From contig ONLK01000008.1 of the NCBI GenBank assembly GCA_900318615.1, positions 1-62,291 of the forward strand: a DNA stretch of 62,291 nucleotides. Reading direction: 5' to 3'. The position numbers and the translations under genes were made by a program. Positions 35,073 through 43,307 of this stretch are shown here, piece by piece; position 1 is the first letter of the stretch, and every line of letters begins with the position of its first letter. Below the pieces are notes generated by a model. The model had not been told where the DNA came from. It saw only the letters and a list, made by a program, of their open reading frames with translations, and ran no database searches. The stretch comes from an uncultured Eubacteriales bacterium (GTDB taxonomy: Bacteria > Bacillota > Clostridia > Lachnospirales > Lachnospiraceae).

Positions 35073-35756
35073 TCAGATCAGTGTCTGTTCGTTAATGATG
35101 AGATGGAATTCCAGCCCCAGGAATTCGGCTGCCTTCTTGCAAAGGATCATCCGGTCCATGAAGATTTCAAAATACTCGCCGATCGCGCTGAAGCGGGTAT
35201 CCAGATGAAGTTTCAGCTTGATGGCGGTGTGATCCTGGTTGATTTTCAGCTCCGAGGAGGTTACCGACGTATTGACACGGTCATGAATATCGTATTTGGA
35301 AACATCCTCCTCCTGCACACGGCTCCGGCGCACATCGGATTTATCTGCCAGAAGCAGGGCGGCGCTGATCCTGCTTACCGGCACTCCGGTCCCTTCGTCA
35401 TGATTTCCGATCGCGCAGATCATCGGGGCAATATCCTCCGCCGGAACCTGCAGCCGGTTCAGAATCTGAAATGCCATAAGCGCACCGGACTGACTGTGAT
35501 CCACCCGGTTAACCACATTCCCGATATCATGAAGCCAGGCGGCCGTCAGGGCCAGGTCAATCGTATGCTCATCCGTACCGAGCGTATCCAGTATATACTC
35601 CGTCCGCTGCGTGACAATGGCGACATGTGCAAAGCTGTGCTCGGTATAATGAAGCGCCTTCATCGATTTGTTCTGTTCTTCGATATAAACATGAACATCG
35701 TGATCGGATTTCACCTTTTCAAAAAGAGGAAATTTTCTTTTTTTCGTCTCGTTCAT
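35073..35756 (-). CDS. HD-domain phosphohydrolase
   Basis: This 227-residue HD-superfamily protein has HVAIV near residue 44, then AAWLHDIGNVVNRVDHSQSGA near 70-90 (the HD metal pair), IGNHDEG near 110 and ALLLADKSDVRRSR near 128-141 (the last metal-binding Asp). The C-terminal 70 residues form a separate alpha/beta segment. HD proteins hydrolyse nucleotides or phosphodiesters; the substrate is unknown. The ATG at 35756 lies inside the end of the upstream YibE/F gene (38-bp overlap), so the pair is translationally linked. Confidence 0.85.
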   Translation of the reverse strand: MNETKKRKFPLFEKVKSDHDVHVYIEEQNKSMKALHYTEHSFAHVAIVTQRTEYILDTLGTDEHTIDLALTAAWLHDIGNVVNRVDHSQSGALMAFQILNRLQVPAEDIAPMICAIGNHDEGTGVPVSRISAALLLADKSDVRRSRVQEEDVSKYDIHDRVNTSVTSSELKINQDHTAIKLKLHLDTRFSAIGEYFEIFMDRMILCKKAAEFLGLEFHLIINEQTLI

Positions 35757-37092
35757 CCCACTGTTTTCCAACTGTCTTATCCTCCCGGTCTGCAGCCGGC
35801 AAAGCCGCATGGTCCGGCATCTGTACTTCCTGAGATACTGCCGTTCTCCCCGCCGCGGCCGGCGAATTCGCAGCATCTTCCGGCGTTCCCGTCTCTGCTG
35901 CGGCCGGCAGATTTTCGATGCCTGCCGGTAAGGTCGCCTCTGCCGCGGCGGTTTTCTTTCCGATCGTCTTATATAAAAAGGATGCAAAGGTGACGGTCAT
36001 CGGAACCGCCAGGACGACACCAAAGCTGCCGGAAAGGCCCTGCATAATGCTCAGACCAATGTTATTCGAATTGATGATCTGGCGGTACGGAAGATCATAC
36101 GCGTAGTCAAGTACCAGCGTGCTCATGGAACCTCCGGCGAAGGCCAGAATCAATGTGTTTGAGTCGGTTCCCATCAGGTCCCGGCCGATACGCATACCAG
36201 ATTTCCACAGTTCATGGCGGCTCAGCTTCGGATTCTGATGCAGAACCTCCTCCATGGCGCTGGAAATGGACATAGCCACATCCATGACCGCTCCCAGAGT
36301 AGAAATCAGCAGCCCGGCGAACAAAAGCTCGCTCACGCGGACACCATCAGTATCCCACAAAACAACCAGAGTTTCAATGTTGGAAACATTCCATCCGGAA
36401 AGGCCGGTGGCAAGTCCGAACAGTCGGGCAACGGCGCCGGCCATAACAACGCCGGCGACGGTTCCGATGATGGCTGCCAGTGTTTTCAGGGTCCGTCCTC
36501 CGATCAGCAGCATCGTAACCACCGTTGTAATGGCGCAGATGAAGACGGCAACATAAAAGGGCGAATACCCCCGGTAAACCAGGGGAAGGTACAGCCCGAT
36601 TACGGTGACAACCGTGTAAATCAGGGCCACGGCTCCTTTCAGACCTTTCCATCCTCCAATCAGTATAAGCGCCGCTATATAGAGCGCTGCAAAAATGTAT
36701 GTCTGGATCTCCCGGTCCTGCGTATACACGGTCGTAATCACCGTCTTCCCGCTGCCGGATTCTGACTGCATGAGGATGACATGCATGCCGACCGTACATG
36801 CCGCCCCGAACAGCATGCCGTTGGAGCTTGTTGTCTCCATCTCCTCGCCCTTGTGCGTGCCGGTCAGCATGCGCACCATCAGGACCTGCTTTCCCTCCCG
36901 GACGCCTGTTTCTTCCTGATAATTGTCCCTGATGATTTCTGTGACAACACCTCTCTCGAAGGTCACTCCTTCATAATTGTTGAGTGGTGTTTTCTCAATT
37001 CCACGATTTACCATGTAGATAAGTAAAATCCAGATAACTGCCAGTGCTCCGGCCAACAGGACTTTGCGAATTCTGCCTTTTTTCGTTTTCAT
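35719..37092 (-). CDS. YibE/F family membrane protein
   Basis: This 457-residue protein has one N-terminal membrane anchor (about 10-28) and an extracytoplasmic segment to about 125. Seven or so further helices follow, carrying the YibE/F signatures IGGWKGLKGAVALIYTV and LLISTLGAVMDVAMSISSAM near residue 266. The last 65 residues are a hydrophilic Ala/Glu/Asp tail not typical of the family. Lactococcal YibE/F proteins have been suggested to act in export, but the role is unproven. It is co-transcribed with the overlapping HD-domain gene. Confidence 0.88.
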   Translation of the reverse strand: MKTKKGRIRKVLLAGALAVIWILLIYMVNRGIEKTPLNNYEGVTFERGVVTEIIRDNYQEETGVREGKQVLMVRMLTGTHKGEEMETTSSNGMLFGAACTVGMHVILMQSESGSGKTVITTVYTQDREIQTYIFAALYIAALILIGGWKGLKGAVALIYTVVTVIGLYLPLVYRGYSPFYVAVFICAITTVVTMLLIGGRTLKTLAAIIGTVAGVVMAGAVARLFGLATGLSGWNVSNIETLVVLWDTDGVRVSELLFAGLLISTLGAVMDVAMSISSAMEEVLHQNPKLSRHELWKSGMRIGRDLMGTDSNTLILAFAGGSMSTLVLDYAYDLPYRQIINSNNIGLSIMQGLSGSFGVVLAVPMTVTFASFLYKTIGKKTAAAEATLPAGIENLPAAAETGTPEDAANSPAAAGRTAVSQEVQMPDHAALPAADREDKTVGKQWDERDEKKKISSF

Positions 37093-37210
37093 AAATATCC
37101 CCGAATATCAAAGAACCGCCGGCCAGAGTGATGTACACGGTCTGACCTGCGGTCGTCAGTATTTTTATATTCTTCCTCTCCGGTCTTACCCGGTGCGGAT
37201 TTTCGATATA

Positions 37211-38797
37211 TTACCGGACTGTCTTGGTGATGGTGAAGGTATCGTCAATCTGTTCGGTTGTTCCGTCATCATTGACCTGATACGTATTGATGGTGAACGT
37301 ATCACCACTGATCCCGATGACAGAATAGCTTGGCAGCCAGTTCTGGGAACGATAAGCTACATAGTCCTGCTGTGTCGGCAGAAGTTCATAGTATTTGGAG
37401 CCGGAAGCGGAGTTTGCCGTCATGTAAAGAATGCCGGCCGGATCCGTAACTTCGCTGCTATTGGTATCCTCGATGGTGTAGCAGTTGTTGTCTGCGCGGA
37501 AGGCATCCAGTTTGGACTGGAATTCGCTCTCCGCTTCGGCGTTTTCCGTCTGACCTTCTTCGGTTTCTTCCGCGAAGGCAATCATCTGGTCCGTCGTTGT
37601 ATCATGTGCATGATCCCAGTCATAATCGGTTCCGTCTGCATTCAGCCTGAATTCATAGCTGTCATGATCTTCTCCGTCGCTGGTAAGAAGCTTCGTGCGG
37701 CTGTAGGTATGATCATGTCCCTGAAGAACGACATCAATGTCATAGTTATCAAACACCGGTGTCAGCTGAGTTCTCAGGATCATACCATCGGTTTCGGAAT
37801 GATCAAGGCCGGACCCATAGATATCCTGATGCAGGCAGGCAATTCTCCACTGAGCGTCACTGTCCGAGTCGACGGCGGCCTTTATGGTTTCCTCATGCTC
37901 TGCAACGTTATAGTTATTGGTATTGAGCACGATGAACAGCACATTGCCATAAGAATAATAGTAATCACCGCCGGCTGCCGTAGTACCGTTCTCCGTCATG
38001 TTCGGTGCATTGAAGTGGTTGGCGTAATCGTCATTCAAAGAGTCATGGTTTCCGATGGTCGTGGCGATCGGAAGGTTCGCCAGTGCAGAGGCATTCAGAA
38101 AGCCGGCGTACTCTTCTTCCTTTGCGCTGCCGGTGTGGTTAACCTGGTCGCCGGCGCTTACAATGAAGTCGATATCCGGATCCTGTGCGGTGGCAATGTC
38201 CAGGGTGCGGTCCCATGCATAAGCATCGTTTCTGGCTGCCGTATTATCCACGCCGCTTTCCTCCGCCAGTTCTCCATCACCCTGCGGCTGGCCCTTGGAG
38301 GCGCCGATCTGCGGGTCGCCTACGAACATAAACTTGAAATCGGAAGGATTACCGGTTGTGATGGTCTGAACGTCCGACGGCTCACCGTTTCTTTCAACCG
38401 CATAATAATAGGTAGTGTCCGGTTCAAGTCCGGTTACGGTTACCTTGTTGGAAACATAGGCATCGCTGCCGGTATATTCAGCGTCGACGTCGGTTGTCTT
38501 TCCGGTGTATTCGGTCAGGCTATTCTCGTCTGTACCCAGAAGAACTACCGGAGTGGCATCCTTACCCTCTTCCACCTTGCTCTGCCATGCAAAGTTCAGT
38601 TCCGTCTCGTCCCTGCCCGGAGCAATGGAAACCTTCGTATAATCAGCCGATACGGTTTCCCATTCCTTCGTCCACGCATCCCAGTCCTCCTGAGCACTGC
38701 TGTCCTCAAAGTGAGAGGTAGAAGCAAAAGCCGGTACGGTCAGCGCTGCTGAAAGTCCAAGGCATGCTGCAAGTGTCATACTTCTTTTCAAGTTCAT
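37211..38797 (-). CDS. Secreted purple-acid-type metallophosphoesterase
   Basis: This 528-residue secreted phosphatase has a signal peptide at about 1-25 (cut after VPAFA), then a fibronectin-III-like/PAP N-domain at about 55-145 (VTVTGLEPDTTYYYAV). The calcineurin-like metallophosphatase domain holds FVGDPQIG near 156, SAGDQVNHTG near 211, IGNHDS near 244, CLHQDIYG near 319 and LQGHDHTYSR near 356, which are the expected metal ligands. A charged insert follows. The ATG at 38797 is 5 bp from AGGAGG. Such enzymes free phosphate from organic esters outside the cell, and the upstream region has Pho-box-like repeats, tying it to the Pst/Pho genes. Confidence 0.9.
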   Translation of the reverse strand: MNLKRSMTLAACLGLSAALTVPAFASTSHFEDSSAQEDWDAWTKEWETVSADYTKVSIAPGRDETELNFAWQSKVEEGKDATPVVLLGTDENSLTEYTGKTTDVDAEYTGSDAYVSNKVTVTGLEPDTTYYYAVERNGEPSDVQTITTGNPSDFKFMFVGDPQIGASKGQPQGDGELAEESGVDNTAARNDAYAWDRTLDIATAQDPDIDFIVSAGDQVNHTGSAKEEEYAGFLNASALANLPIATTIGNHDSLNDDYANHFNAPNMTENGTTAAGGDYYYSYGNVLFIVLNTNNYNVAEHEETIKAAVDSDSDAQWRIACLHQDIYGSGLDHSETDGMILRTQLTPVFDNYDIDVVLQGHDHTYSRTKLLTSDGEDHDSYEFRLNADGTDYDWDHAHDTTTDQMIAFAEETEEGQTENAEAESEFQSKLDAFRADNNCYTIEDTNSSEVTDPAGILYMTANSASGSKYYELLPTQQDYVAYRSQNWLPSYSVIGISGDTFTINTYQVNDDGTTEQIDDTFTITKTVR

Positions 38798-38895
38798 ACA
38801 ATCTCCTCCTGTCATTGCGGTCTGCTCCGGCTGCCGTGCGCAGTAAAATTTTTCATTTTTTCTGCAATCTCAGCCTGTTTCGGCCGCATCGCTGT

Positions 38896-38978
38896 ATCTT
38901 ACTGTCTGTTCGATACCTTCTTTATCGTAAATTCGGAAAGTAAAGTATGACATCCCTGAAAATTAAATTCTGTGTAAA
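38896..38978 (-). promoter_or_regulatory. Candidate Pho-controlled promoter of the secreted phosphatase
   Basis: On the plus strand ATTAAA (38962-38967) and TGTAAA (38973-38978) are 11 bp apart, and AGTAAA (38939) and CGTAAA (38926) lie closer to the gene. On the minus strand these read as TTTAC-type half sites. TAAGAT (38901-38896) is a possible -10. The match is weaker than at pstS. Confidence 0.35.
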
Positions 38979-39050
38979 TACCGGTCCATTCCCGATCCGA
39001 TGGAAGTGTGATATGATAGGAAGACACTACTGCTTTTCGGGAGGTCATCT

Positions 39051-39737
39051 ATGGATATTAGAGAAATGGCAGCACAGACCCGCGCCGTGCTTTTTGACAT
39101 TGACGGGACACTGCTCGACTCCATGCCGGTGTGGATGAACATCGGGGAGCGCTATATGCATTTTCTGGATCCATCCGTCTATCCCTGTGCTCCGGGAACG
39201 GTTACCGCGCTTGACAAGGTTCTCTTTTCCATGACCTTTGACGAAGGCTGTGAATATATAAGAAAGTACTATCATCTTTCCCGCTCCTTTGCGAGGGTCA
39301 GGCAGGAGATTACGGAGATGATTGCCCGCTCCTACCGTGAGGAGGTTCCCCTGAAGCCGGGAGCCGCCCGTTTTCTGGAGGCCCTGGATAAGCGCAATAT
39401 TCCTATGGTACTCGTATCTGCCGGTATGCCCGCTCTCGCGCTCCCTGCCCTGCAGCGCCTTCATGTTTATCCGTATTTTCGCAAAATATTCATATGTGAC
39501 GATTACCATACAACAAAAAAGGAACCGCTGATCTACCGGAAAGCCGCGGATTTTCTGAATGTTCCGCCCTCTGCCTGCCTGGTTGTGGAGGATATTTACA
39601 CTGCCGTCCATACGGCGCACACCGCCGGTTTCATGACACTGGCTATGGAGGATAAGGCCAGCGCGGCCGATAAGGAAAAAATCCGGCGGGAAGCAGATCT
39701 GTACGCCGCGCAGTTTCCGGTTATCCCGGATATTTGA
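39051..39737 (+). CDS. HAD-superfamily phosphatase (subfamily IA)
   Basis: This is a 228-residue HAD hydrolase. Motif I is LFDIDGTLLDS near residues 14-24 (nucleophile Asp and acid/base Asp), motif II VLVSAGMP near 120-127, motif III Lys in KKEP near 155 and motif IV VVEDIYTAVHTAHTAG near 174-189. The cap domain is helical, inserted between motifs I and II. It dephosphorylates a small phosphorylated metabolite, and the substrate is unknown. GGAGG precedes the ATG. The palindromic repeat copy 2 begins 2 bp after its stop codon and may act as its transcript end. Confidence 0.88.
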   Translation: MDIREMAAQTRAVLFDIDGTLLDSMPVWMNIGERYMHFLDPSVYPCAPGTVTALDKVLFSMTFDEGCEYIRKYYHLSRSFARVRQEITEMIARSYREEVPLKPGAARFLEALDKRNIPMVLVSAGMPALALPALQRLHVYPYFRKIFICDDYHTTKKEPLIYRKAADFLNVPPSACLVVEDIYTAVHTAHTAGFMTLAMEDKASAADKEKIRREADLYAAQFPVIPDI

Positions 39738-39739
39738 TT

Positions 39740-39856
39740 ATGATTACAGTGTCAATAGTCCGCCGCCACGCATGCTTGCATGCGAGTGGCGGCAGGACTT
39801 ATTGACACGCCCTACATGAGGCATGAAGTGGCGCGAAAGCGTCACGAGAATGCCGA
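39740..39856 (+). repeat. Palindromic interspersed repeat, copy 2
   Basis: ATGATTAC (39740-39747) precedes a 60-bp palindrome (39749-39808, GTGTCAA ... TTGACAC). A conserved tail runs to AATGCCGA at 39856 and includes the small hairpin GTGGCGCGAAAGCGTCAC. It is almost identical to 48357-48473 apart from a few substitutions, and inverted relative to the copy at the window start. Confidence 0.9.
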
Positions 39857-40170
39857 TCAAAACGGATCAATTGCAGATCAGGACGAATGATCAAAACAGA
39901 TAAAATTCCGGAATATTTTCGGATAATTTTGCAGACGCAAATTCCGGAAATCCGGTTTACTTTGATAGTTTTATAACATATAATGAATTTAACTTATTAT
40001 ATGATAATGCCAGGGTAGAAGCCCTAAAAACATCATAATATGTTGATGCCAGGGTCTCAAAGTCATAACCCGGTCATGCCTGCATAAATCGGGGTATGAC
40101 TTTGTCACCCGCATCATTATTCGGGCTGTGAGATTTTGACCTTTTCCACAGTCAAAACAGGAGGGGAAAT
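39857..40170 (+). other. nrfA upstream region and structured leader
   Basis: The 433-bp gap 39738-40170 holds the palindromic repeat, then the promoter at 39956-39984, then a leader of about 180 nt. The leader contains the direct repeat ATGCCAGGGT (40007-40016 and 40046-40055) and a long hairpin, left arm CAAAGTCATAACCCG (from 40058), right arm CGGGGTATGACTTTG (40090-40104). I recognise no known riboswitch class. The hairpin has no T-run, so antitermination, an RNA sensor or a protein-binding dyad are all possible. Confidence 0.55.
39956..39984 (+). promoter_or_regulatory. nrfA promoter
   Basis: TTTACT (39956-39961), a 17-bp spacer and a perfect TATAAT (39979-39984). Transcription should begin near 39991, leaving about 180 nt of untranslated leader. 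Confidence 0.65.
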
Positions 40171-41781
40171 ATGAAGGGAAAAGATGAAAAGGATTTTTCA
40201 CGTCGTGTTCATCTTATTCTTTCCGCCAGCCTTACCGCCGGGCTGGTGCTGTCCGCCGGAATGACCGCCATGGCCTTCACGCCGGGGACATATACAGCAT
40301 CCGCGAAGGGTATGGAAAGTGACGTTACGGTTACGCTGACCGTTACGGAAGACGGCATTGAGAAAGCCGATATTGATTCCTCAGGCGAAACGCCATCCAT
40401 CGGTGCGGCCGCGGAGGAAACGCTGGAACAGCAGGTTATGGATGCTCAGAGCGCCGATATAGACGGGGTTGCCGGTGCAACCGTAACATCTACAGCTGTC
40501 CGGACTGCTCTAAAGGATTGTCTGCAGCAGGCAGGCGGCGCAGAGGACGCAAAGGAAGATGAAACCGAAGCGGCATCTTCCGAAAAAGACACCGCCGAAA
40601 CTGCCGGTAAACAGTCCGGTGCCAGAGTGGCCAAAACCAATACCGGCATTACTGTGACCAAAGCCGAAGACTGGGCGGAGGAGTATCCGGACATCTACAA
40701 ATCCTACATGAAGAACGAGGAAAACTCTGAACAGACAGACTATCTGGAGGAGTATCCGTATCTGAAAACACTGTACGAAGGCTACGGTTTCGCTATTCAG
40801 TATGACAGTGCCCGCGGCCACAGCTACGTTATCGATGATGTTACATCTACCGGACGGCCGCATAAACTGGCAAACTGCTTTACCTGCAAAACCTCCGATT
40901 TCACTGCGATGACTCTGCAGGAAGGCGACGCTGCCTACTCAAAGGCATTCGAGGAGGTTCAGTCCCAGATCACCGAAACCTTCGGATGTTTCCACTGCCA
41001 TGAAAACGAGCCGGGAACTCTGTATGTAACACATACCTATCTGGCCAACGCTCTGGGCAATGACATCGACACGATCGATCCGAAAACGCTTTCCTGTGCC
41101 CAGTGCCATGTAGAGTATTATTTTGACAACGATACAAAGGCTACCTCGCTTCCGTACACGAGCTACAGCACCATGAACCCGGATGACATTCTGAACTACT
41201 ACAATACAGAATATCTTCAGGATGGACAGCCGTATGCAGACTGGGTCGATGAGAATACCGGCGTCCGCAAAATCAAGGTTCAGCATCCTGAATTCGAAAC
41301 CTATATGGGCGAAGGAAGCCCGATGGCTTCCACCTATTCCTGTGCTGACTGCCACATGGGAGCTGCTGTGAATGACAATGGCGAAACCTATACCAGTCAC
41401 TACTGGATAAGTCCGCTGAAAAATGAAGAGCTTCTGAAGAATGACTGCTCCAGATGCCACGCAGATCTGGCGTCCGAGGTAGCCGACATCCAGAAAAAGA
41501 CCGAGGAGCGTACCAGTGATCTGGGGTACCGGCTGGAAGATATGACCAATGAACTGAAGAAAGCCGCTGCCAGCGGTGATTACACCGAGGATGAACTCAA
41601 TGACATCCGCATGGCTGCCCGCAACGCTCAGTTCTACTGGGATTTCGTATTCGTTGAGAACAGCGAAGGCGCGCATAATCCATCCCTAACCGCCAAATGC
41701 CTGGACAGTGCGGAAAAATATCTCGGCCAGGCAGCCGGTCTCATGGATAAAACCGAAGCTTCCACCGGAAAAGCCGGATAA
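40171..41781 (+). CDS. nrfA: FMN-domain-fused pentahaem nitrite reductase (NrfA)
   Basis: This 536-residue secreted protein has a signal peptide (about 1-35), a small FMN-binding domain (about 38-118) ending in the ApbE-type flavinylation motif DGVAGAT (98-104), an acidic low-complexity linker (about 120-160), then a full NrfA. Five haem sites are present: CFTCK (236-240), whose Lys is the active-site ligand, and CFHCH (273), CAQCH (309), CADCH (391) and CSRCH (426). Catalytic residues R215, Y316 and H372 and the K-x-Q-H calcium-type motif (369-372) are intact. It should reduce nitrite to ammonium outside the membrane. No NrfH or other quinol partner is adjacent; resB and ccsA follow. GAGGGG precedes the ATG. 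The fused flavin is the probable electron entry. Confidence 0.93.
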   Translation: MKGKDEKDFSRRVHLILSASLTAGLVLSAGMTAMAFTPGTYTASAKGMESDVTVTLTVTEDGIEKADIDSSGETPSIGAAAEETLEQQVMDAQSADIDGVAGATVTSTAVRTALKDCLQQAGGAEDAKEDETEAASSEKDTAETAGKQSGARVAKTNTGITVTKAEDWAEEYPDIYKSYMKNEENSEQTDYLEEYPYLKTLYEGYGFAIQYDSARGHSYVIDDVTSTGRPHKLANCFTCKTSDFTAMTLQEGDAAYSKAFEEVQSQITETFGCFHCHENEPGTLYVTHTYLANALGNDIDTIDPKTLSCAQCHVEYYFDNDTKATSLPYTSYSTMNPDDILNYYNTEYLQDGQPYADWVDENTGVRKIKVQHPEFETYMGEGSPMASTYSCADCHMGAAVNDNGETYTSHYWISPLKNEELLKNDCSRCHADLASEVADIQKKTEERTSDLGYRLEDMTNELKKAAASGDYTEDELNDIRMAARNAQFYWDFVFVENSEGAHNPSLTAKCLDSAEKYLGQAAGLMDKTEASTGKAG

Positions 41782-41901
41782 TTTCGAATAATTATCCCGT
41801 TAATTATTCTGTTAATTATTCTGTTCATTATTCTGTTCAACAATGGTTCTTCCGGATCATAATTCTTAATATGACTTAACACGACTGTGTGATCGGACAT
41901 G

Positions 41902-41936
41902 GCTCCTCACGTTTTAAGAACGAGAGGAGCTGTTTT
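41902..41936 (+). terminator. Hairpin terminator/attenuator between nrfA and resB
   Basis: GCTCCTC (41902-41908) pairs with GAGGAGC (41924-41930), followed by TGTTTTCGTTT. It would lower resB-ccsA expression relative to nrfA. The 174-bp gap also has four TTATTCTGTT-like short repeats at about 41800-41845. Confidence 0.6.
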
Positions 41937-41955
41937 CGTTTGAAGGGAATCGGAC

Positions 41956-43293
41956 ATGAAAAAAGTTCTTTCATTTTTACGGTCCATGAAATTCGGTCTC
42001 ATTCTGCTGGGACTCATCCTGATCTGTTCCATCGTTGGAAGTCTCATCCCGCAGGGCGAGGCCGCTTCCGTGTATCAGGAGCGCTATGGCTGGGCATCTG
42101 CTCTGCTGGCCCTGCAGTTTGACCATATCTTTACCAGCTGGTATTTCATACTGATCAGTGCACTCCTGTGTGTTAATCTGTCACTCTGCTCCATCCTCCG
42201 AATCCGCCGTGTTGTCCGGTACACCGCGAAGGAAAAAAGCATGGCCTCTGCCGTCCCGGTGAAGGTGAAGCTCACCGCGGAAGGGACACAGGAAGTGCGG
42301 AACTATCTCGGCTCAATCCACTGCCGCAGGGATGTTTCGGACGGCGCCGAGGTTTATTCCAAAAACAGTTTTGGCCGGTATGGTACCTTTCTCACTCATC
42401 TTGGGATTTTACTGACAGTTATATTCTGGGCTCTGGCGATGTATCTTCCAAAGGTTAGTGATGTAACCTGCATGAGCGGCGATTCCGTTACGCTCAGTGA
42501 TGGCACAAAGGTTTATGTCGACTCGTTCTCCATTGAGGCTCCGGACGGAACGCTGGATTATTCAAGTGTCATTGATATTACCCTTCCGAACGGCAGAGAA
42601 AGCGGCCGGCGAAGCCTGAAAGTGAACCATCCGGTTTCCTTCGGTCACTGGAAAATATATCAGCAGACCTATGGTACCCGCGGCGCCGTGACCGTCACGA
42701 ACGAGGAGGGAGCTTCTGACTATCTGTATCTGGATGGATCCGAAGTCCTTTCTTCCGATAATAAAAACGGCATCCTTTTTGACAATCTGTATCCCGATTT
42801 CATTCAGGATCCGGAAGGAAACGTAACTCTGGTGTCTGAAACCTCCGGAAGTTACAAAAACCCGGTTTATGTTTTCACGGTGATGGAGAATGGCTCCACA
42901 CAGCCGATGCTCGCCTTCCCCGGAGACAGCATCACGGTGGCCGGGCTTACCTACACGTTTGAGGAGCCGGTTGAATATCCGGGACTTCGTGCCAAGTACA
43001 CGCCCGGTGCCATCAATACCTGCCTGCTGATTTCATTTTTGATCATGATGGCAGGGCTGGCGATCACGTTCCTGTTTATGCCGGTTCTGGTAACCGTCCG
43101 GCCGGAAGGATATTCCCTTCTGAGCCTTCGCTCGGAAGGGGTTAAAATAAAACTGGATGAGATAGCCGCGCAGTATGGAACTGCAGCCGAAAATTCCGAA
43201 CCGTCGGCTCCCGTCCATGCCGGGGAAATGCCGGCAAAAGAAAAATCCGGGATCGATTTGACGGCTGAAACGGAAGATACCGGGAACATATAA
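41956..43293 (+). CDS. resB: Cytochrome c biogenesis protein ResB (Ccs1)
   Basis: This 445-residue System II cytochrome c synthase subunit opens with the family's FLRSMKFGLILLGLILICSIVGSLIPQG segment (start near residue 7), has further helices near 62-80 and 140-160, a large extracytoplasmic domain (about 165-345) and a last helix near 350-370. The C-terminal 75 residues are cytoplasmic. ResB and CcsA together carry haem across the membrane and attach it to CxxCH motifs. It follows nrfA directly and is evidently there to mature it. GAAGGG precedes the ATG. Confidence 0.93.
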   Translation: MKKVLSFLRSMKFGLILLGLILICSIVGSLIPQGEAASVYQERYGWASALLALQFDHIFTSWYFILISALLCVNLSLCSILRIRRVVRYTAKEKSMASAVPVKVKLTAEGTQEVRNYLGSIHCRRDVSDGAEVYSKNSFGRYGTFLTHLGILLTVIFWALAMYLPKVSDVTCMSGDSVTLSDGTKVYVDSFSIEAPDGTLDYSSVIDITLPNGRESGRRSLKVNHPVSFGHWKIYQQTYGTRGAVTVTNEEGASDYLYLDGSEVLSSDNKNGILFDNLYPDFIQDPEGNVTLVSETSGSYKNPVYVFTVMENGSTQPMLAFPGDSITVAGLTYTFEEPVEYPGLRAKYTPGAINTCLLISFLIMMAGLAITFLFMPVLVTVRPEGYSLLSLRSEGVKIKLDEIAAQYGTAAENSEPSAPVHAGEMPAKEKSGIDLTAETEDTGNI

Positions 43294-43307
43294 AGGAGAA
43301 ACCGATT

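Noticed and set aside
35756..35987. N-terminal extension of the HD-domain protein
   Set aside because: The 77 extra residues are Arg/Pro-rich, read antiparallel-type composition from the YibE/F tail, and an internal ATG gives the normal domain start.
37064..38752. 562-codon plus-strand frame over the secreted phosphatase gene
   Set aside because: It is antisense to an exported metallophosphatase with a signal peptide and all metal ligands, and encodes a low-complexity Ile/Val-rich product without a recognisable domain. Similar frames at 9729-11327 and 33301-34881 are rejected for the same reason.
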